Shown here: in pieces, positions 22,253-30,441 of the stretch
Layout: each line of letters opens with the position of its first letter
Numbering within the stretch: the first letter of the stretch is position 1
NCBI GenBank assembly: GCA_016793775.1
Contig: JAEULK010000075.1
Span: 1 to 32,059, forward strand
Length of the DNA stretch: 32,059 bases
Source of the DNA: Sphingopyxis sp.
GTDB lineage: Bacteria > Pseudomonadota > Alphaproteobacteria > Sphingomonadales > Sphingomonadaceae
Direction of reading: 5' to 3'
Translations under genes and position numbers: made by a program
The notes under the pieces: model-generated
Told to the model about the DNA's origin: nothing
The model's database searches: none
Seen by the model: the letters and a program-made list of their open reading frames with translations, nothing else

Positions 22253-24463
22253 CTAGAAAATCCCCAGGAACTTCTTGCGCTGTTCCTTCTTGCCCTCGGC
22301 AGACTGCTTGCCATCTTCCGACTTGGCGGTCGTGCCCTTGCCGACGTCGTCGCGCGGCCTGCCCTTCGTCGTACGCTGCGCCTTGGCGGTCGCGCCCGAC
22401 AGCACGGGGCCGCACTGGGCCGATTTGGCGTCGCCTGGGTCGATGAAGGGAATGATCGCCGCGGCGGGGCTGGCCAAGATGCCGAGACCGAGGCCCACGC
22501 CCGCGCGTCCGGCAAGTTCGTCGCTGATCGGGTCGATCGTCGGCGCCGCAAAATAGCCGCCGACGCCGACCGGCGACTGGCCCGAAAACAGGCTGAAGGT
22601 TTTGCCGTCGGCGCGCACCGCCATGTCGATCGCTTCCGAACGGAAGGAAAAGCCCCCGCGACCGAGCATCACATTCTTCTGCGTGTCGATCAGGATCGGA
22701 TCGGCCGCCGCCACCCCGCCGCGCACGGTGAAGGCGATGACGCCGCAGTTGATCTCGACCGGCTTCTTCAATTTGTCCTGGAACAGTTTCTGGACGAAGG
22801 TGCCGATGTCGAGTTCGGCGAGCTGGATATTGCGCGTCCAGAAGGTCCCCTGCGGCAGGACAAAGGCGATGCGACCGTCCGAGGTCGCGAGCGACTGGCG
22901 CACGCTGTCGCCATAACCGACCATCTGGATGCGCCCGCTGACCGTACCCTTCGTCCCCGATTCCTCGGTTCCGAAGCGCGCGAGTAAAGTGCCGAGCCGC
23001 GTCGGCGACAGGCGGATGTCATATGCGGTGCGCACCCGCGCCGGGCGGGTGTCGATCGATATGTCGCTCTTCACCTGCCCGCCCGCGACGATGAAGTTGA
23101 ACGGCTTCAACTCCATCAGCCCGTTTTTCAGCCCGAGCGTCAGGTCGACATTGCTGATCGGGAAGCTTTCGGCGCGTACCTTGGTGACGCGGTAACGGAC
23201 ATCGGCGTCGAAACGCTTGAGCGCCTCGACGCGCAGCGGCGCCTCGGGCAGCACGCGCGGCCGGCCGTTCACATTCTGCACCGTCCCGCTGGTCCCCATC
23301 TTGTCGAGGCGCTGCGGGTCGTAACCCACGAACGGCCCGGCATCGATGATGTTGAGCGAGCGGGTGACGAGGTCGGCCTTCATATAGAGGCGCCCCTTGG
23401 GCTGGCTGACCGCGAGCGACCCCGCGAGGTCGCTGTCGCCGAACACGCCCTTGATCCCGGTGAGTTTCCAGACCTCATCCTCATAGGTCAGCGCCGAGCT
23501 GACGCGATAGGCGCGCGTGTCGGGGATGGCGACGCCGAGGAAATCGAACAGCCGCGACAGATTGCCGCCGCGCGCCTGTAATTTGAGGTCGGCGCCTTCG
23601 AGCTCGGTCGGCCCCGGCAGCGTGCCCGCGAGGTCCAGCGTGTTGCCGAGCCCCACGGCGTGGAGGGTCAGCGCATTTTTGCCGCCGGCGATCGTCTCGT
23701 TCGGCGAACTCAACCCGCCCGACAGCGTGAAGGGCTGGGCGCGCATCGTGCCGCGGCCCGAAAAACGGATCGCATCGTCGATCCGCGTTCCGCGCGCTCG
23801 GACCGTATCGATATCGATATCGGCGAACAGGCGGAGCAGCGGATCGCGATAGGTGAGGCCGCTGGTCGTGATCGCGGCGCGCTGGATCACCGGCAGTTCG
23901 AGCGGCTGCGGCGGGCGATTGGGGTCGCCGAAGGTCCAGCTGTTGCGCTTGTTGCCGGCATCCCATTCGAGCGCGACCCGCGCGCCGTCGAGACCGGCGA
24001 AACGCAGGATGCGATCGCCGTAGATCAGGGGCAGCGTCGCGAGCCGCGTATCGACCTTCTTCGCGGTGAAAAACTGTTTTTCGCGCGCCCAGGCGGGGTT
24101 CGCGATGCGGATATTCTCGGCATAGAATTTGACGTTGAACGGGGCGAAATAGAGCTGGAAATCGCCGCCGACATCGACTTCGCGCCCCAGCTGCGACGTG
24201 GCGAAACGCTCGAACGGGCCTTTGAGGAAACGACCCTTGGTGATGAACAGGATCAGCCAGATCGCGAACAGGGTGAGCAGGATGATCGCCACCGTGCGCA
24301 CCGCGATGCGCAGTGGGCGCGGGCGTTTCGCCAGCCATGCGGGGGTCCAGGCGGTACGCGCCCAGCGTTTGGGGCGCGCGCTCCAGTGCGAATCGTCCCC
24401 CGCACCGCCGCGATCGGCAGTCGAGGCGGCCGCCGGGGCCATGTCACCCGAACGCATGTCCAT
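22253..24463 (-). CDS. AsmA-family inner-membrane protein
   Basis: 736 residues: an N-terminal cytoplasmic tail rich in A, R and W (1-50), one membrane helix (about 53-75, AVRTVAIILLTLFAIWLILF), then a long periplasmic beta-rich domain of AsmA type (for example GREVDVGGDFQLYFAPFNVK, IRIANPAWA, and the C-terminal LAELDIGTFVQKLFQ). AsmA-like proteins are thought to bridge the envelope and move phospholipids. The end is lysine-rich (KKEQRKKFLGIF). The start is uncertain: ATG codons 1, 3 and 8 are all possible and none has a clear ribosome site. Convergent with hisN. Confidence 0.88.
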   Translation of the reverse strand: MDMRSGDMAPAAASTADRGGAGDDSHWSARPKRWARTAWTPAWLAKRPRPLRIAVRTVAIILLTLFAIWLILFITKGRFLKGPFERFATSQLGREVDVGGDFQLYFAPFNVKFYAENIRIANPAWAREKQFFTAKKVDTRLATLPLIYGDRILRFAGLDGARVALEWDAGNKRNSWTFGDPNRPPQPLELPVIQRAAITTSGLTYRDPLLRLFADIDIDTVRARGTRIDDAIRFSGRGTMRAQPFTLSGGLSSPNETIAGGKNALTLHAVGLGNTLDLAGTLPGPTELEGADLKLQARGGNLSRLFDFLGVAIPDTRAYRVSSALTYEDEVWKLTGIKGVFGDSDLAGSLAVSQPKGRLYMKADLVTRSLNIIDAGPFVGYDPQRLDKMGTSGTVQNVNGRPRVLPEAPLRVEALKRFDADVRYRVTKVRAESFPISNVDLTLGLKNGLMELKPFNFIVAGGQVKSDISIDTRPARVRTAYDIRLSPTRLGTLLARFGTEESGTKGTVSGRIQMVGYGDSVRQSLATSDGRIAFVLPQGTFWTRNIQLAELDIGTFVQKLFQDKLKKPVEINCGVIAFTVRGGVAAADPILIDTQKNVMLGRGGFSFRSEAIDMAVRADGKTFSLFSGQSPVGVGGYFAAPTIDPISDELAGRAGVGLGLGILASPAAAIIPFIDPGDAKSAQCGPVLSGATAKAQRTTKGRPRDDVGKGTTAKSEDGKQSAEGKKEQRKKFLGIF

Positions 24464-24511
24464 CGAACCATAATCCGCGCTTCACCACATCGTTCCTTTC
24501 GCGCCGAATCG

Positions 24512-24540
24512 CTTGCTTTTCCGGGCCCGCGCCGCTAAGC
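24512..24540 (+). promoter_or_regulatory. Possible promoter of rpmI-rplT
   Basis: CTTGCT, a 17-base spacer and CTAAGC lie about 77 bases before rpmI. These are only loosely like the alphaproteobacterial CTTGAC/CTATAT pair. Confidence 0.25.
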
Positions 24541-24558
24541 GCGCGCCTTCCGATTGTG

Positions 24559-24587
24559 TCGGCTGGCTGAAAGGGCTGCCAGGCCGA
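24559..24587 (+). promoter_or_regulatory. Hairpin in the rpmI leader
   Basis: TCGGCTGGC at 24559-24567 pairs with GCCAGGCCGA at 24578-24587 with one bulged base and a 10-base loop, 29 bases before rpmI. L20 represses its own operon through leader RNA in other bacteria; whether this structure serves that role is unknown. Confidence 0.35.
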
Positions 24588-24616
24588 TACGCAAACGGAC
24601 TTCAAAGGAGACCAAA

Positions 24617-24820
24617 ATGCCCAAGCTGAAGACCAAGAGCGGTGTGAAGAAACGCTTCAAATTCACCGCCTCGGGCAAGGTGAAGCACGGCGTTGCCGGC
24701 AAGCGCCACCGCCTGATCAACCACAATGCCAAATATATCCGCACCAACCGCGGCACCAGCGTGCTGAGCGATTCGGATGTGGCCCATGTGCGCCTCTGGG
24801 CGCCCTATGGCCTCAAGTAA
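24617..24820 (+). CDS. rpmI: 50S ribosomal protein L35
   Basis: 67-residue L35 ([35 protein letters not shown]). The ATG has a near-perfect AAAGGAG 7 bases upstream; a longer upstream reading is not part of the family. rplT follows 12 bases later. infC, which precedes this pair in many bacteria, is absent here; the upstream neighbour is the divergent AsmA gene. Confidence 0.98.
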   Translation: MPKLKTKSGVKKRFKFTASGKVKHGVAGKRHRLINHNAKYIRTNRGTSVLSDSDVAHVRLWAPYGLK

Positions 24821-24832
24821 GGAACGCCAGAC

Positions 24833-25198
24833 ATGTCACGCATCAAACGCGGCGTCACCACGCGCGCCAAGCACAAACGCGTATTGGAACAGGCGAAGGG
24901 CTTTTACGGCCGTCGCAAAAACACCATTCGTATCGCCAAGCAGGCGGTCGAAAAGGCCGGCCAATATGCCTATCGCGACCGCAAGGTCAAAAAGCGGAAC
25001 TTCCGCGCCCTGTGGATCCAGCGCATCAACGCCGCAGTCCGCGCCGAAGGCTTGACCTATTCGCAGTTCATGCACGGTGTGAAGCTCGCCGGGATCGACC
25101 TCGACCGCAAGGTCATGGCCGATCTGGCGATGAACGAAGGCGGCGTCTTTGCGACCGTCATCGCGCAGGCGAAGGCAGCTCTGCCCAAGGCGGCCTGA
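24833..25198 (+). CDS. rplT: 50S ribosomal protein L20
   Basis: 121-residue L20, needed early in large-subunit assembly ([72 protein letters not shown]). AAGGAA lies 8 bases before the ATG. It forms an operon with rpmI that ends in the terminator at 25230-25258. Confidence 0.98.
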   Translation: MSRIKRGVTTRAKHKRVLEQAKGFYGRRKNTIRIAKQAVEKAGQYAYRDRKVKKRNFRALWIQRINAAVRAEGLTYSQFMHGVKLAGIDLDRKVMADLAMNEGGVFATVIAQAKAALPKAA

Positions 25199-25229
25199 GC
25201 CACCTTCCGGCATCGCCGTATGAATTGAA

Positions 25230-25258
25230 GGGCGGTCCCGCGAGGGGCCGCCCTTTTT
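25230..25258 (+). terminator. Intrinsic terminator of rpmI-rplT
   Basis: GGGCGGTCCC pairs with GGGGCCGCCC (ten pairs, one G-U) around a GCGA tetraloop, followed by TTTTT. Confidence 0.9.
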
Positions 25259-25303
25259 CATGTCCGCCGCAACGGGAACCCGTCCGCCCGGAAACAGAAA
25301 CGA

Positions 25304-25323
25304 CGCGAGGGTCGCCCCTCGCG
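25304..25323 (-). terminator. Terminator-like hairpin on the minus strand
   Basis: CGCGAGGG and CCCTCGCG form a perfect 8-base stem around a 4-base loop. On the minus strand TCGTTTCTGTTT follows, a loose T-rich tail. No minus-strand gene is known that it would terminate. Confidence 0.35.
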
Positions 25324-25527
25324 CCGTTCCGACGATGATCGTAAACGACGCATCGCCCCCCTCCCTCCGTACCGAATGGCCGTGGGTCGCAGAAAGCCGC
25401 CGGCCGGTGGAAGATGTCCCTTGCCGCGACATATGCGGTCGCCGATGAGAGAAAAATTGTAAAAACCCGACAAAAGAGTCGCTTAGGCTGTTGTTTTTTT
25501 ACGCATAGGTGCGAAGGGTGCGACGTC

Positions 25528-26430
25528 ATGACGGATGCGGCCAGCCATTCGGATAAAAACACCGATATACGCGTTGCGACACGCTTTTTCCCCGTGTCGG
25601 CGGCGCTGCGCGCCTATTCGAGCATCATCTATCTGACCGAGGTCGACGTCCCGCCGGGTGTGCGCATCCACGATTATCTCCACCCCGAATGGGCGAATAT
25701 GCGCTTCGTCGAGGGCGAGGCGATGCGTGTGACGATCGGCGGCGCCCGCCCCGAGGCCGCGCCGTCCTTCATCGCGACCGGCCCGACGAGCAAGGCGGCC
25801 TATTTCTCGGCGGGCAATATGCGCGCATGGGGAATCGGGATCCTGCCGATGGGCTGGGCGAAATTTTTCGCGCTTCCCGCCGAGGACATGACCGACCGCT
25901 ATGTCGACGGCGCCGCGCACCCGGCCTTTGCGGCGCTCGTCCCGCTGGTCGAAAAATTGCGGCAGGCGAATGAGGTCGAGGCGGCGGCGCAGGCGATCGA
26001 CGATCATTTTGTCGGCCTGCTCGACGGCGCGCCGCGTGACGACCCCGCAATTCTCGCAGCGCACAGCGCGCTCGTCGATGCAGACCTTGGCAGCGTCGCC
26101 GAACTCGCCGACAAGCTCGGCCTTTCCGAGCGATCGGTCGAGCGGCTCAGCCGCCGCGCCTTCGGCTTTGCGCCCAAATTGCTGCTGCGCCGCCAGCGTT
26201 TCCTGCGCAGCCTCGCGCGCTTCATGCTCGACCCGTCGATGGCGTGGATCGATACGCTCGATTATCATTATTACGACCAGGCGCAGTTCACGCGCGATTT
26301 CCAGCGTTTCATGGGGATGAGTCCGCGCGCCTATGCCGCGCGGCCCAAGCCGATCCTCGGCGCCGCCGCCTTGGCGCGTGCCGCCGCCGCGGGCGCGGCG
26401 GTCCAGGGGCTGCACCAGCCGGGGAAATGA
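25528..26430 (+). CDS. AraC-family helix-turn-helix regulator
   Basis: 300 residues. The N-terminal part (about 1-170) looks like the beta-rich sensing half of AraC-type proteins (FFPVSAALRAYSSIIYLTEV, GILPMGWAKFFALPAEDM). The C-terminal DNA-binding half (about 185-280) has SVAELADKLGLSERSVERLS, RRAFGFAPKLLLRRQRFL and the family end YYDQAQFTRDFQRFMGMSP. The start at MTDAASHSDK has GAAGG 12 bases upstream; an in-frame extension upstream is possible but not protein-like. It precedes pheS by 86 bases on the same strand; target genes are unknown. Confidence 0.9.
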   Translation: MTDAASHSDKNTDIRVATRFFPVSAALRAYSSIIYLTEVDVPPGVRIHDYLHPEWANMRFVEGEAMRVTIGGARPEAAPSFIATGPTSKAAYFSAGNMRAWGIGILPMGWAKFFALPAEDMTDRYVDGAAHPAFAALVPLVEKLRQANEVEAAAQAIDDHFVGLLDGAPRDDPAILAAHSALVDADLGSVAELADKLGLSERSVERLSRRAFGFAPKLLLRRQRFLRSLARFMLDPSMAWIDTLDYHYYDQAQFTRDFQRFMGMSPRAYAARPKPILGAAALARAAAAGAAVQGLHQPGK

Positions 26431-26516
26431 CCCTTCGGGGTTGACCCGCGCCGCCGCTTCGGTGCAAGCGGCGCCCCGATAAAGCCCGGCATTTCGCCGC
26501 CGCAGGAAGACCGACA

Positions 26517-27614
26517 ATGAGCGACTATCAGGCCATGCAGGCCGAGCTGACCGGCGCGATCGCCGCCGCGAGCGACCTCGACGCGGTCGAGGCGCTGCGC
26601 GTCGCTGCGCTCGGCAAGGCGGGCAGCATCACCGGGCTGCTCAAGACATTGGGCGGCATGAGCCCCGAGGAGCGCCAGCGCGTCGGTCCGCAGATCCATG
26701 CATTGCGCGAGAGCGTCACGGCAGCGCTGGCGGCGCGCAAGGCGGCGCTCGAAGGCGCGGCGCTGGAAGCGAAGCTTGCGAATGAAAAGCTCGACATGAC
26801 GCTCCCCGCCGCCGCGGCCCCACGCGGCAGCGTGCATCCGGTCAGCCAGGTGATGGACGAGCTTGCCGAGATTTTCGCCGACATGGGTTTCGCGGTCGCG
26901 ACGGGTCCCGAGATCGAGGACGACTGGCATAATTTCACCGCGCTCAACATTCCCGAGACGCATCCGGCGCGGGCGATGCATGATACTTTCTATTTTCCGG
27001 AAGTTGGCGAAGGTGCCGCGCAGCATATGTTGCTGCGGACGCATACGTCGCCGGTGCAGATTCGCACGATGATGGAAAAAGCGCCTCCGATCAGGATCAT
27101 AGCCCCCGGCCGCGTCTATCGCAGCGACAGCGACGCGACGCATACGCCGATGTTCCACCAGGTGGAAGGTCTCGTCATCGACCGCGGCATCCATATGGGG
27201 CACCTGAAGTGGACGCTCGAGACCTTCCTCAAGGCCTATTTCGAGACCGACGATATCGTCCTGCGGCTGCGGCCCAGCTATTTCCCCTTCACCGAGCCCT
27301 CGGCCGAGGTCGATGTCGGTTACAGGCAGGAAAAGGGCCGCAGAATTGTGGGCGGTAACGGCGACGACGACGGCCATGCGTGGATGGAATTGCTCGGTAG
27401 CGGCATGGTCAACCGCCGCGTGATCGCCAATTGCGGGCTCGATCCCGACGTGTGGCAGGGCTTTGCCTTCGGGGTCGGGGTCGACCGGCTCGCGATGCTC
27501 AAATATGGCATGGACGATCTGCGCGCCTTCTTCGACGGCGACCTGCGCTGGCTGTCGCACTACGGGTTCGGTGCGCTGAGCGTGCCCACGCTGAGCGGGG
27601 GGATTTCGGCATGA
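26517..27614 (+). CDS. pheS: Phenylalanyl-tRNA synthetase alpha subunit
   Basis: Catalytic subunit of the (alpha-beta)2 class II enzyme. The 365-residue protein has an N-terminal coiled-coil (residues about 1-95), then [19 protein letters not shown], the class II motif region with [30 protein letters not shown], motif 2 [22 protein letters not shown], and motif 3 near [26 protein letters not shown] lies 8 bases before the ATG. pheT follows after 64 bases that contain a small repeat-bearing frame. Confidence 0.98.
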   Translation: MSDYQAMQAELTGAIAAASDLDAVEALRVAALGKAGSITGLLKTLGGMSPEERQRVGPQIHALRESVTAALAARKAALEGAALEAKLANEKLDMTLPAAAAPRGSVHPVSQVMDELAEIFADMGFAVATGPEIEDDWHNFTALNIPETHPARAMHDTFYFPEVGEGAAQHMLLRTHTSPVQIRTMMEKAPPIRIIAPGRVYRSDSDATHTPMFHQVEGLVIDRGIHMGHLKWTLETFLKAYFETDDIVLRLRPSYFPFTEPSAEVDVGYRQEKGRRIVGGNGDDDGHAWMELLGSGMVNRRVIANCGLDPDVWQGFAFGVGVDRLAMLKYGMDDLRAFFDGDLRWLSHYGFGALSVPTLSGGISA

Positions 27615-27682
27615 AGATCACCCGCCTTATGATTCTGGGCCCCGGATCGCAGTCCGGGGCACGACAGGGAGATATTCGATGA
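27611..27682 (+). other. 23-codon frame bridging pheS and pheT
   Basis: Begins with an ATG overlapping the pheS stop (ATGA) and ends with a TGA overlapping the pheT start (ATGA); it reads [20 protein letters not shown] and three more residues. A hairpin repeat, GCCCCGGA / TCCGGGGC at 27639-27660, is inside. The first 13 bases resemble the first 13 of pheT with two differences. Translation is not shown; it may simply be the trace of a repeat inserted at the old pheT start. Confidence 0.45.
27639..27660. repeat. Small hairpin repeat between pheS and pheT
   Basis: GCCCCGGA-N6-TCCGGGGC, perfect 8-base arms, lying in the 64-base spacer of the operon. Similar CCGG-rich dyads are common as intergenic repeats; no T-run follows, so it should not stop transcription. 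Confidence 0.7.
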
Positions 27683-30075
27683 AACTCACCCTGTCGTGGC
27701 TTCGCGAGCATCTGGACGGCGATTTCACCGTCGCCGATGTCGTCGCCACATTGAACCGCATCGGCCATGAGGTCGAAGGCGTCGAGAATCCGGCCGAGAA
27801 GCTCGCCGGGTTCCGCGTCGCGCGCGTGCTGACCGCCGAGAAACATCCGCAGGCCGACAAATTGCAGGTGCTGACCGTCGAGGCCGGCCCAGACATCAAC
27901 GCCGGGGCGCCGCTGACCGTCGTGTGCGGCGCGCCCAATGCGCGCGCCGGGCTGGTCGGCGTGCTCGGCCTGCCCGGCGCGGTGGTGCCCGCGAACGGCA
28001 TGGAGCTGAAGGTCGCCGCGGTGCGCGGGGTCGAATCGAACGGCATGATGTGTTCGACGCGCGAGCTCGAACTCGGCGACGATCATGACGGGATCATCGA
28101 ATTGCCCGCCGATGCCCCTGTCGGCACCCCCTTCGCCGATTACAGCGGCGCGGGCGATCCGGTGATCGACATTTCGATCACCCCGAACCGGCAGGATTGC
28201 ATGGGCGTGCGCGGGATCGCGCGCGACCTCGCCGCCGCGGGGCTCGGCACGCTGAAGCCGCTCGCCGTCCCCGCGATCGACGGGCAAGGTGCGATGGCGA
28301 CCGAAATTCGCACCGACGATCCCGAAGCCTGCCCGGCCTTCTATGGCCGCACCATCGCGGGCGTCGACAACAGGGTCGCCACCCCCGCATGGATGCGCCG
28401 CCGGCTCGAGGCGATCGGCCAGCGTTCGATCTCGGCGCTGGTCGACATCAGCAATTATGTCATGTTCGACCTCGGCCGCCCGAGCCATATCTATGACCGC
28501 GCCAGGCTGACCGGCGCGCTCGTCGCGCGGCGCGCGACGCCGGGCGAGAGTGTCACCGCGCTCAACGGCAAGGACTATATACTCACCGACACGATGACCG
28601 TGATCGCCGACGACAGCGGCGTGCACGATATCGCGGGAATCATGGGCGGCGGGCATTCGGGTTGCAGCGAGACGACGACCGATGTGCTGGTCGAGATTGC
28701 GTACTTCACCCCCGAACGCCTCGCGTTGACGGGCCAAGCGCTGGCGCTGAGCAGCGATGCGCGCAGCCGTTTCGAGCGCGGGGTCGATCCGGCGTTCCTG
28801 GGCGACGCGACCGAAATCGTGACGCGGCTGATCCTCGATATCTGCGGCGGCACCCCGTCGGTGATGACCAAGGCGGGCACGCCGCCCACCGGGACGAAGA
28901 CGGTCGAGTACGACCCGGCGCTGTCGGCGAGCCTCGGCGGCATCGCCATCGACCCCGCGAAGCAGCGCGCGATCCTCGAATCGCTGGGTTTCGGCGTCAC
29001 CGAGGGCAGCCCATGGCGGATCGCGGTGCCGAGCTGGCGCCGCGACGTCGATGCCGCGCCCGACATCGTCGAGGAGGTCACCCGCATCACCGGCTTCGAC
29101 GCGGTCGAATCGGTCGCACTCCCCCGCTCGGATGGCGTCGCCAAGCCGACCGCGACGGCGGAGCAATTGCTCGAACGCCGGCTGCGCCGCGCCGCGGCGG
29201 CGGCGGGCTATCATGAGGCGGTGACGTGGAGCTTCGTTTCGGACCGCGAGGCCGCGCCCTTCGGCGGCGGCGCGTGGAGCCTCGCCAATCCGATCAGCGA
29301 GGATCTGAAGGTCATGCGCCCGTCGCTGCTGCCCGGACTGCTCGCCGCGGCGGCGCGCAACCAGAAACGTGGGCAGGACAGCATCCGCCTGTTCGAGATC
29401 GGGCGCCGTTACCTGGCCGATGCCGAGCATCCCACCCTGTGCATCGTGATGGCGGGCAACAAGGCCGAGCGCGGCTGGCAGGCGGGCAAGGCGGCGGCGT
29501 TCGACGCCTATGACGCCAAGGCGGTAGCGCTGGCGCTGCTCGACGCCGCGGGCGCGCCCGCCGACCGCCTGCAGGTGATGGAGCCCGTCGCCGAGGCCGG
29601 CATCTGGCACCCCGGGCAGGCCGCGACGCTGCGGCTCGGCCCCAAGGCGGTGCTCGCCGAGTTCGGCGCGCTGCATCCGTCGCTCGCGCGCCATTACGAC
29701 GTCGACGGCGCGGTGATGGCGGTGCAGATCTTCCTGGGTGCGATCCCCGCGAAGCGCGCGAGCGGCCCCGCGCGCAGCGCCTTCACCCCGCCCGCGCTGC
29801 AACCCGTCCGCCGCGACTTCGCCTTCCTGGCGCCCGCCACCCTGGCGGCGGGCGACCTGGTCCGCGCGGTCAAGGGCGCCGATAAGACGTTGATCGTGGA
29901 CGCGCGCCTGTTCGACCGCTTCGCGGGCGCGGGCGTGCCCGAGGGTCAGGTGAGCCTGGCGATCGAAGTCGTGCTGCAACCGGCCGAGAAGAGCTTCGCC
30001 GAGGCGGAGCTGAAGGCGATTGCGGACAAGGTGGTGGCGGCTGCGGCGAAGGTTGGGGCGGTGTTGCGGGGGTAG
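27679..30075 (+). CDS. pheT: Phenylalanyl-tRNA synthetase beta subunit
   Basis: 798 residues, normal for bacterial PheT. Domains in order: N-terminal B1, the EMAP-type tRNA-binding domain (about 40-150; AEKHPQADKLQVLTVEAG), the B3/B4 editing region (about 210-380; SISALVDISNYVMFDLGRP, GIMGGGHSGCSETTTDVLVE), B5 (about 400-475), the catalytic-like domain (RPSLLPGLLAAAARNQKRGQ), and a C-terminal anticodon-binding fold (PVRRDFAFLAP, VSLAIEVVLQP). GGGAGA lies 7 bases before the ATG. Confidence 0.98.
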   Translation: MKLTLSWLREHLDGDFTVADVVATLNRIGHEVEGVENPAEKLAGFRVARVLTAEKHPQADKLQVLTVEAGPDINAGAPLTVVCGAPNARAGLVGVLGLPGAVVPANGMELKVAAVRGVESNGMMCSTRELELGDDHDGIIELPADAPVGTPFADYSGAGDPVIDISITPNRQDCMGVRGIARDLAAAGLGTLKPLAVPAIDGQGAMATEIRTDDPEACPAFYGRTIAGVDNRVATPAWMRRRLEAIGQRSISALVDISNYVMFDLGRPSHIYDRARLTGALVARRATPGESVTALNGKDYILTDTMTVIADDSGVHDIAGIMGGGHSGCSETTTDVLVEIAYFTPERLALTGQALALSSDARSRFERGVDPAFLGDATEIVTRLILDICGGTPSVMTKAGTPPTGTKTVEYDPALSASLGGIAIDPAKQRAILESLGFGVTEGSPWRIAVPSWRRDVDAAPDIVEEVTRITGFDAVESVALPRSDGVAKPTATAEQLLERRLRRAAAAAGYHEAVTWSFVSDREAAPFGGGAWSLANPISEDLKVMRPSLLPGLLAAAARNQKRGQDSIRLFEIGRRYLADAEHPTLCIVMAGNKAERGWQAGKAAAFDAYDAKAVALALLDAAGAPADRLQVMEPVAEAGIWHPGQAATLRLGPKAVLAEFGALHPSLARHYDVDGAVMAVQIFLGAIPAKRASGPARSAFTPPALQPVRRDFAFLAPATLAAGDLVRAVKGADKTLIVDARLFDRFAGAGVPEGQVSLAIEVVLQPAEKSFAEAELKAIADKVVAAAAKVGAVLRG

Positions 30076-30219
30076 TAGCGCCGCGTTCGTCGAACAGCCG
30101 ACCGTCTCGACGGCCTAGAGTCAACGATTCCCATGCTTGCCCTCGTGAGACTTGACATTCGCTCGCGGATGATTCACGTTTTGTTCACATCTTGTACTTC
30201 AAAAGGGGCGGAGGTACAT

Positions 30220-30441
30220 ATGAACGGCAAATCACCTAATCTAACTTTGAGCCTACCTAAATGCGGTAGCTGTGGCCGTCATTGGCGGCCAGCCAAGGGC
30301 GTAGTCGCCACTCAGGGATTTTGTTCAAAATGCTCGAAGCGAAGGCTCGCTGCGGCAACGGATAGATTTGAGCTAGTACCTATTCCAGTTGGAGGCTTGG
30401 GTGGTCCCTATTTGTTGCCTCGCGCGCTACGCGATGGCTAG
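30220..30441 (+). CDS. Small zinc-ribbon-like protein, unknown
   Basis: 73 residues with two CxxC pairs, C15-x2-C18 (KCGSCGRHWRPAKG) and C35-x2-C38 (FCSKCSKRR), spaced as in a zinc ribbon, followed by a basic patch and a hydrophobic tail (VPIPVGGLGGPYLLP). GGAGG lies 6 bases before the ATG, a strong start signal. Base composition is lower in GC than the core genes. Its stop overlaps the stop of the convergent kinase gene by four bases. No family is recognised; nucleic-acid or protein binding is a guess from the ribbon. Confidence 0.7.
   Translation: MNGKSPNLTLSLPKCGSCGRHWRPAKGVVATQGFCSKCSKRRLAAATDRFELVPIPVGGLGGPYLLPRALRDG

Larger units (their letters stand above)
25199..25527. other. Gap between rplT and the AraC-type gene
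   Basis: It holds the rplT terminator (25230-25258), a second hairpin (25304-25323) and an AT-rich leader (25448-25500, with a T7 run) before the AraC-type gene. No credible gene was found on either strand. Confidence 0.6.

Noticed and set aside
27499-29979. 826-codon minus-strand open frame
   Set aside because: Antisense to pheS/pheT; low-complexity R/A/D composition, no motifs.
30102-30113. CCGTCTCGACGG dyad after pheT as an island attachment site
   Set aside because: It is short, no tRNA is adjacent and no second copy was seen inside the window.
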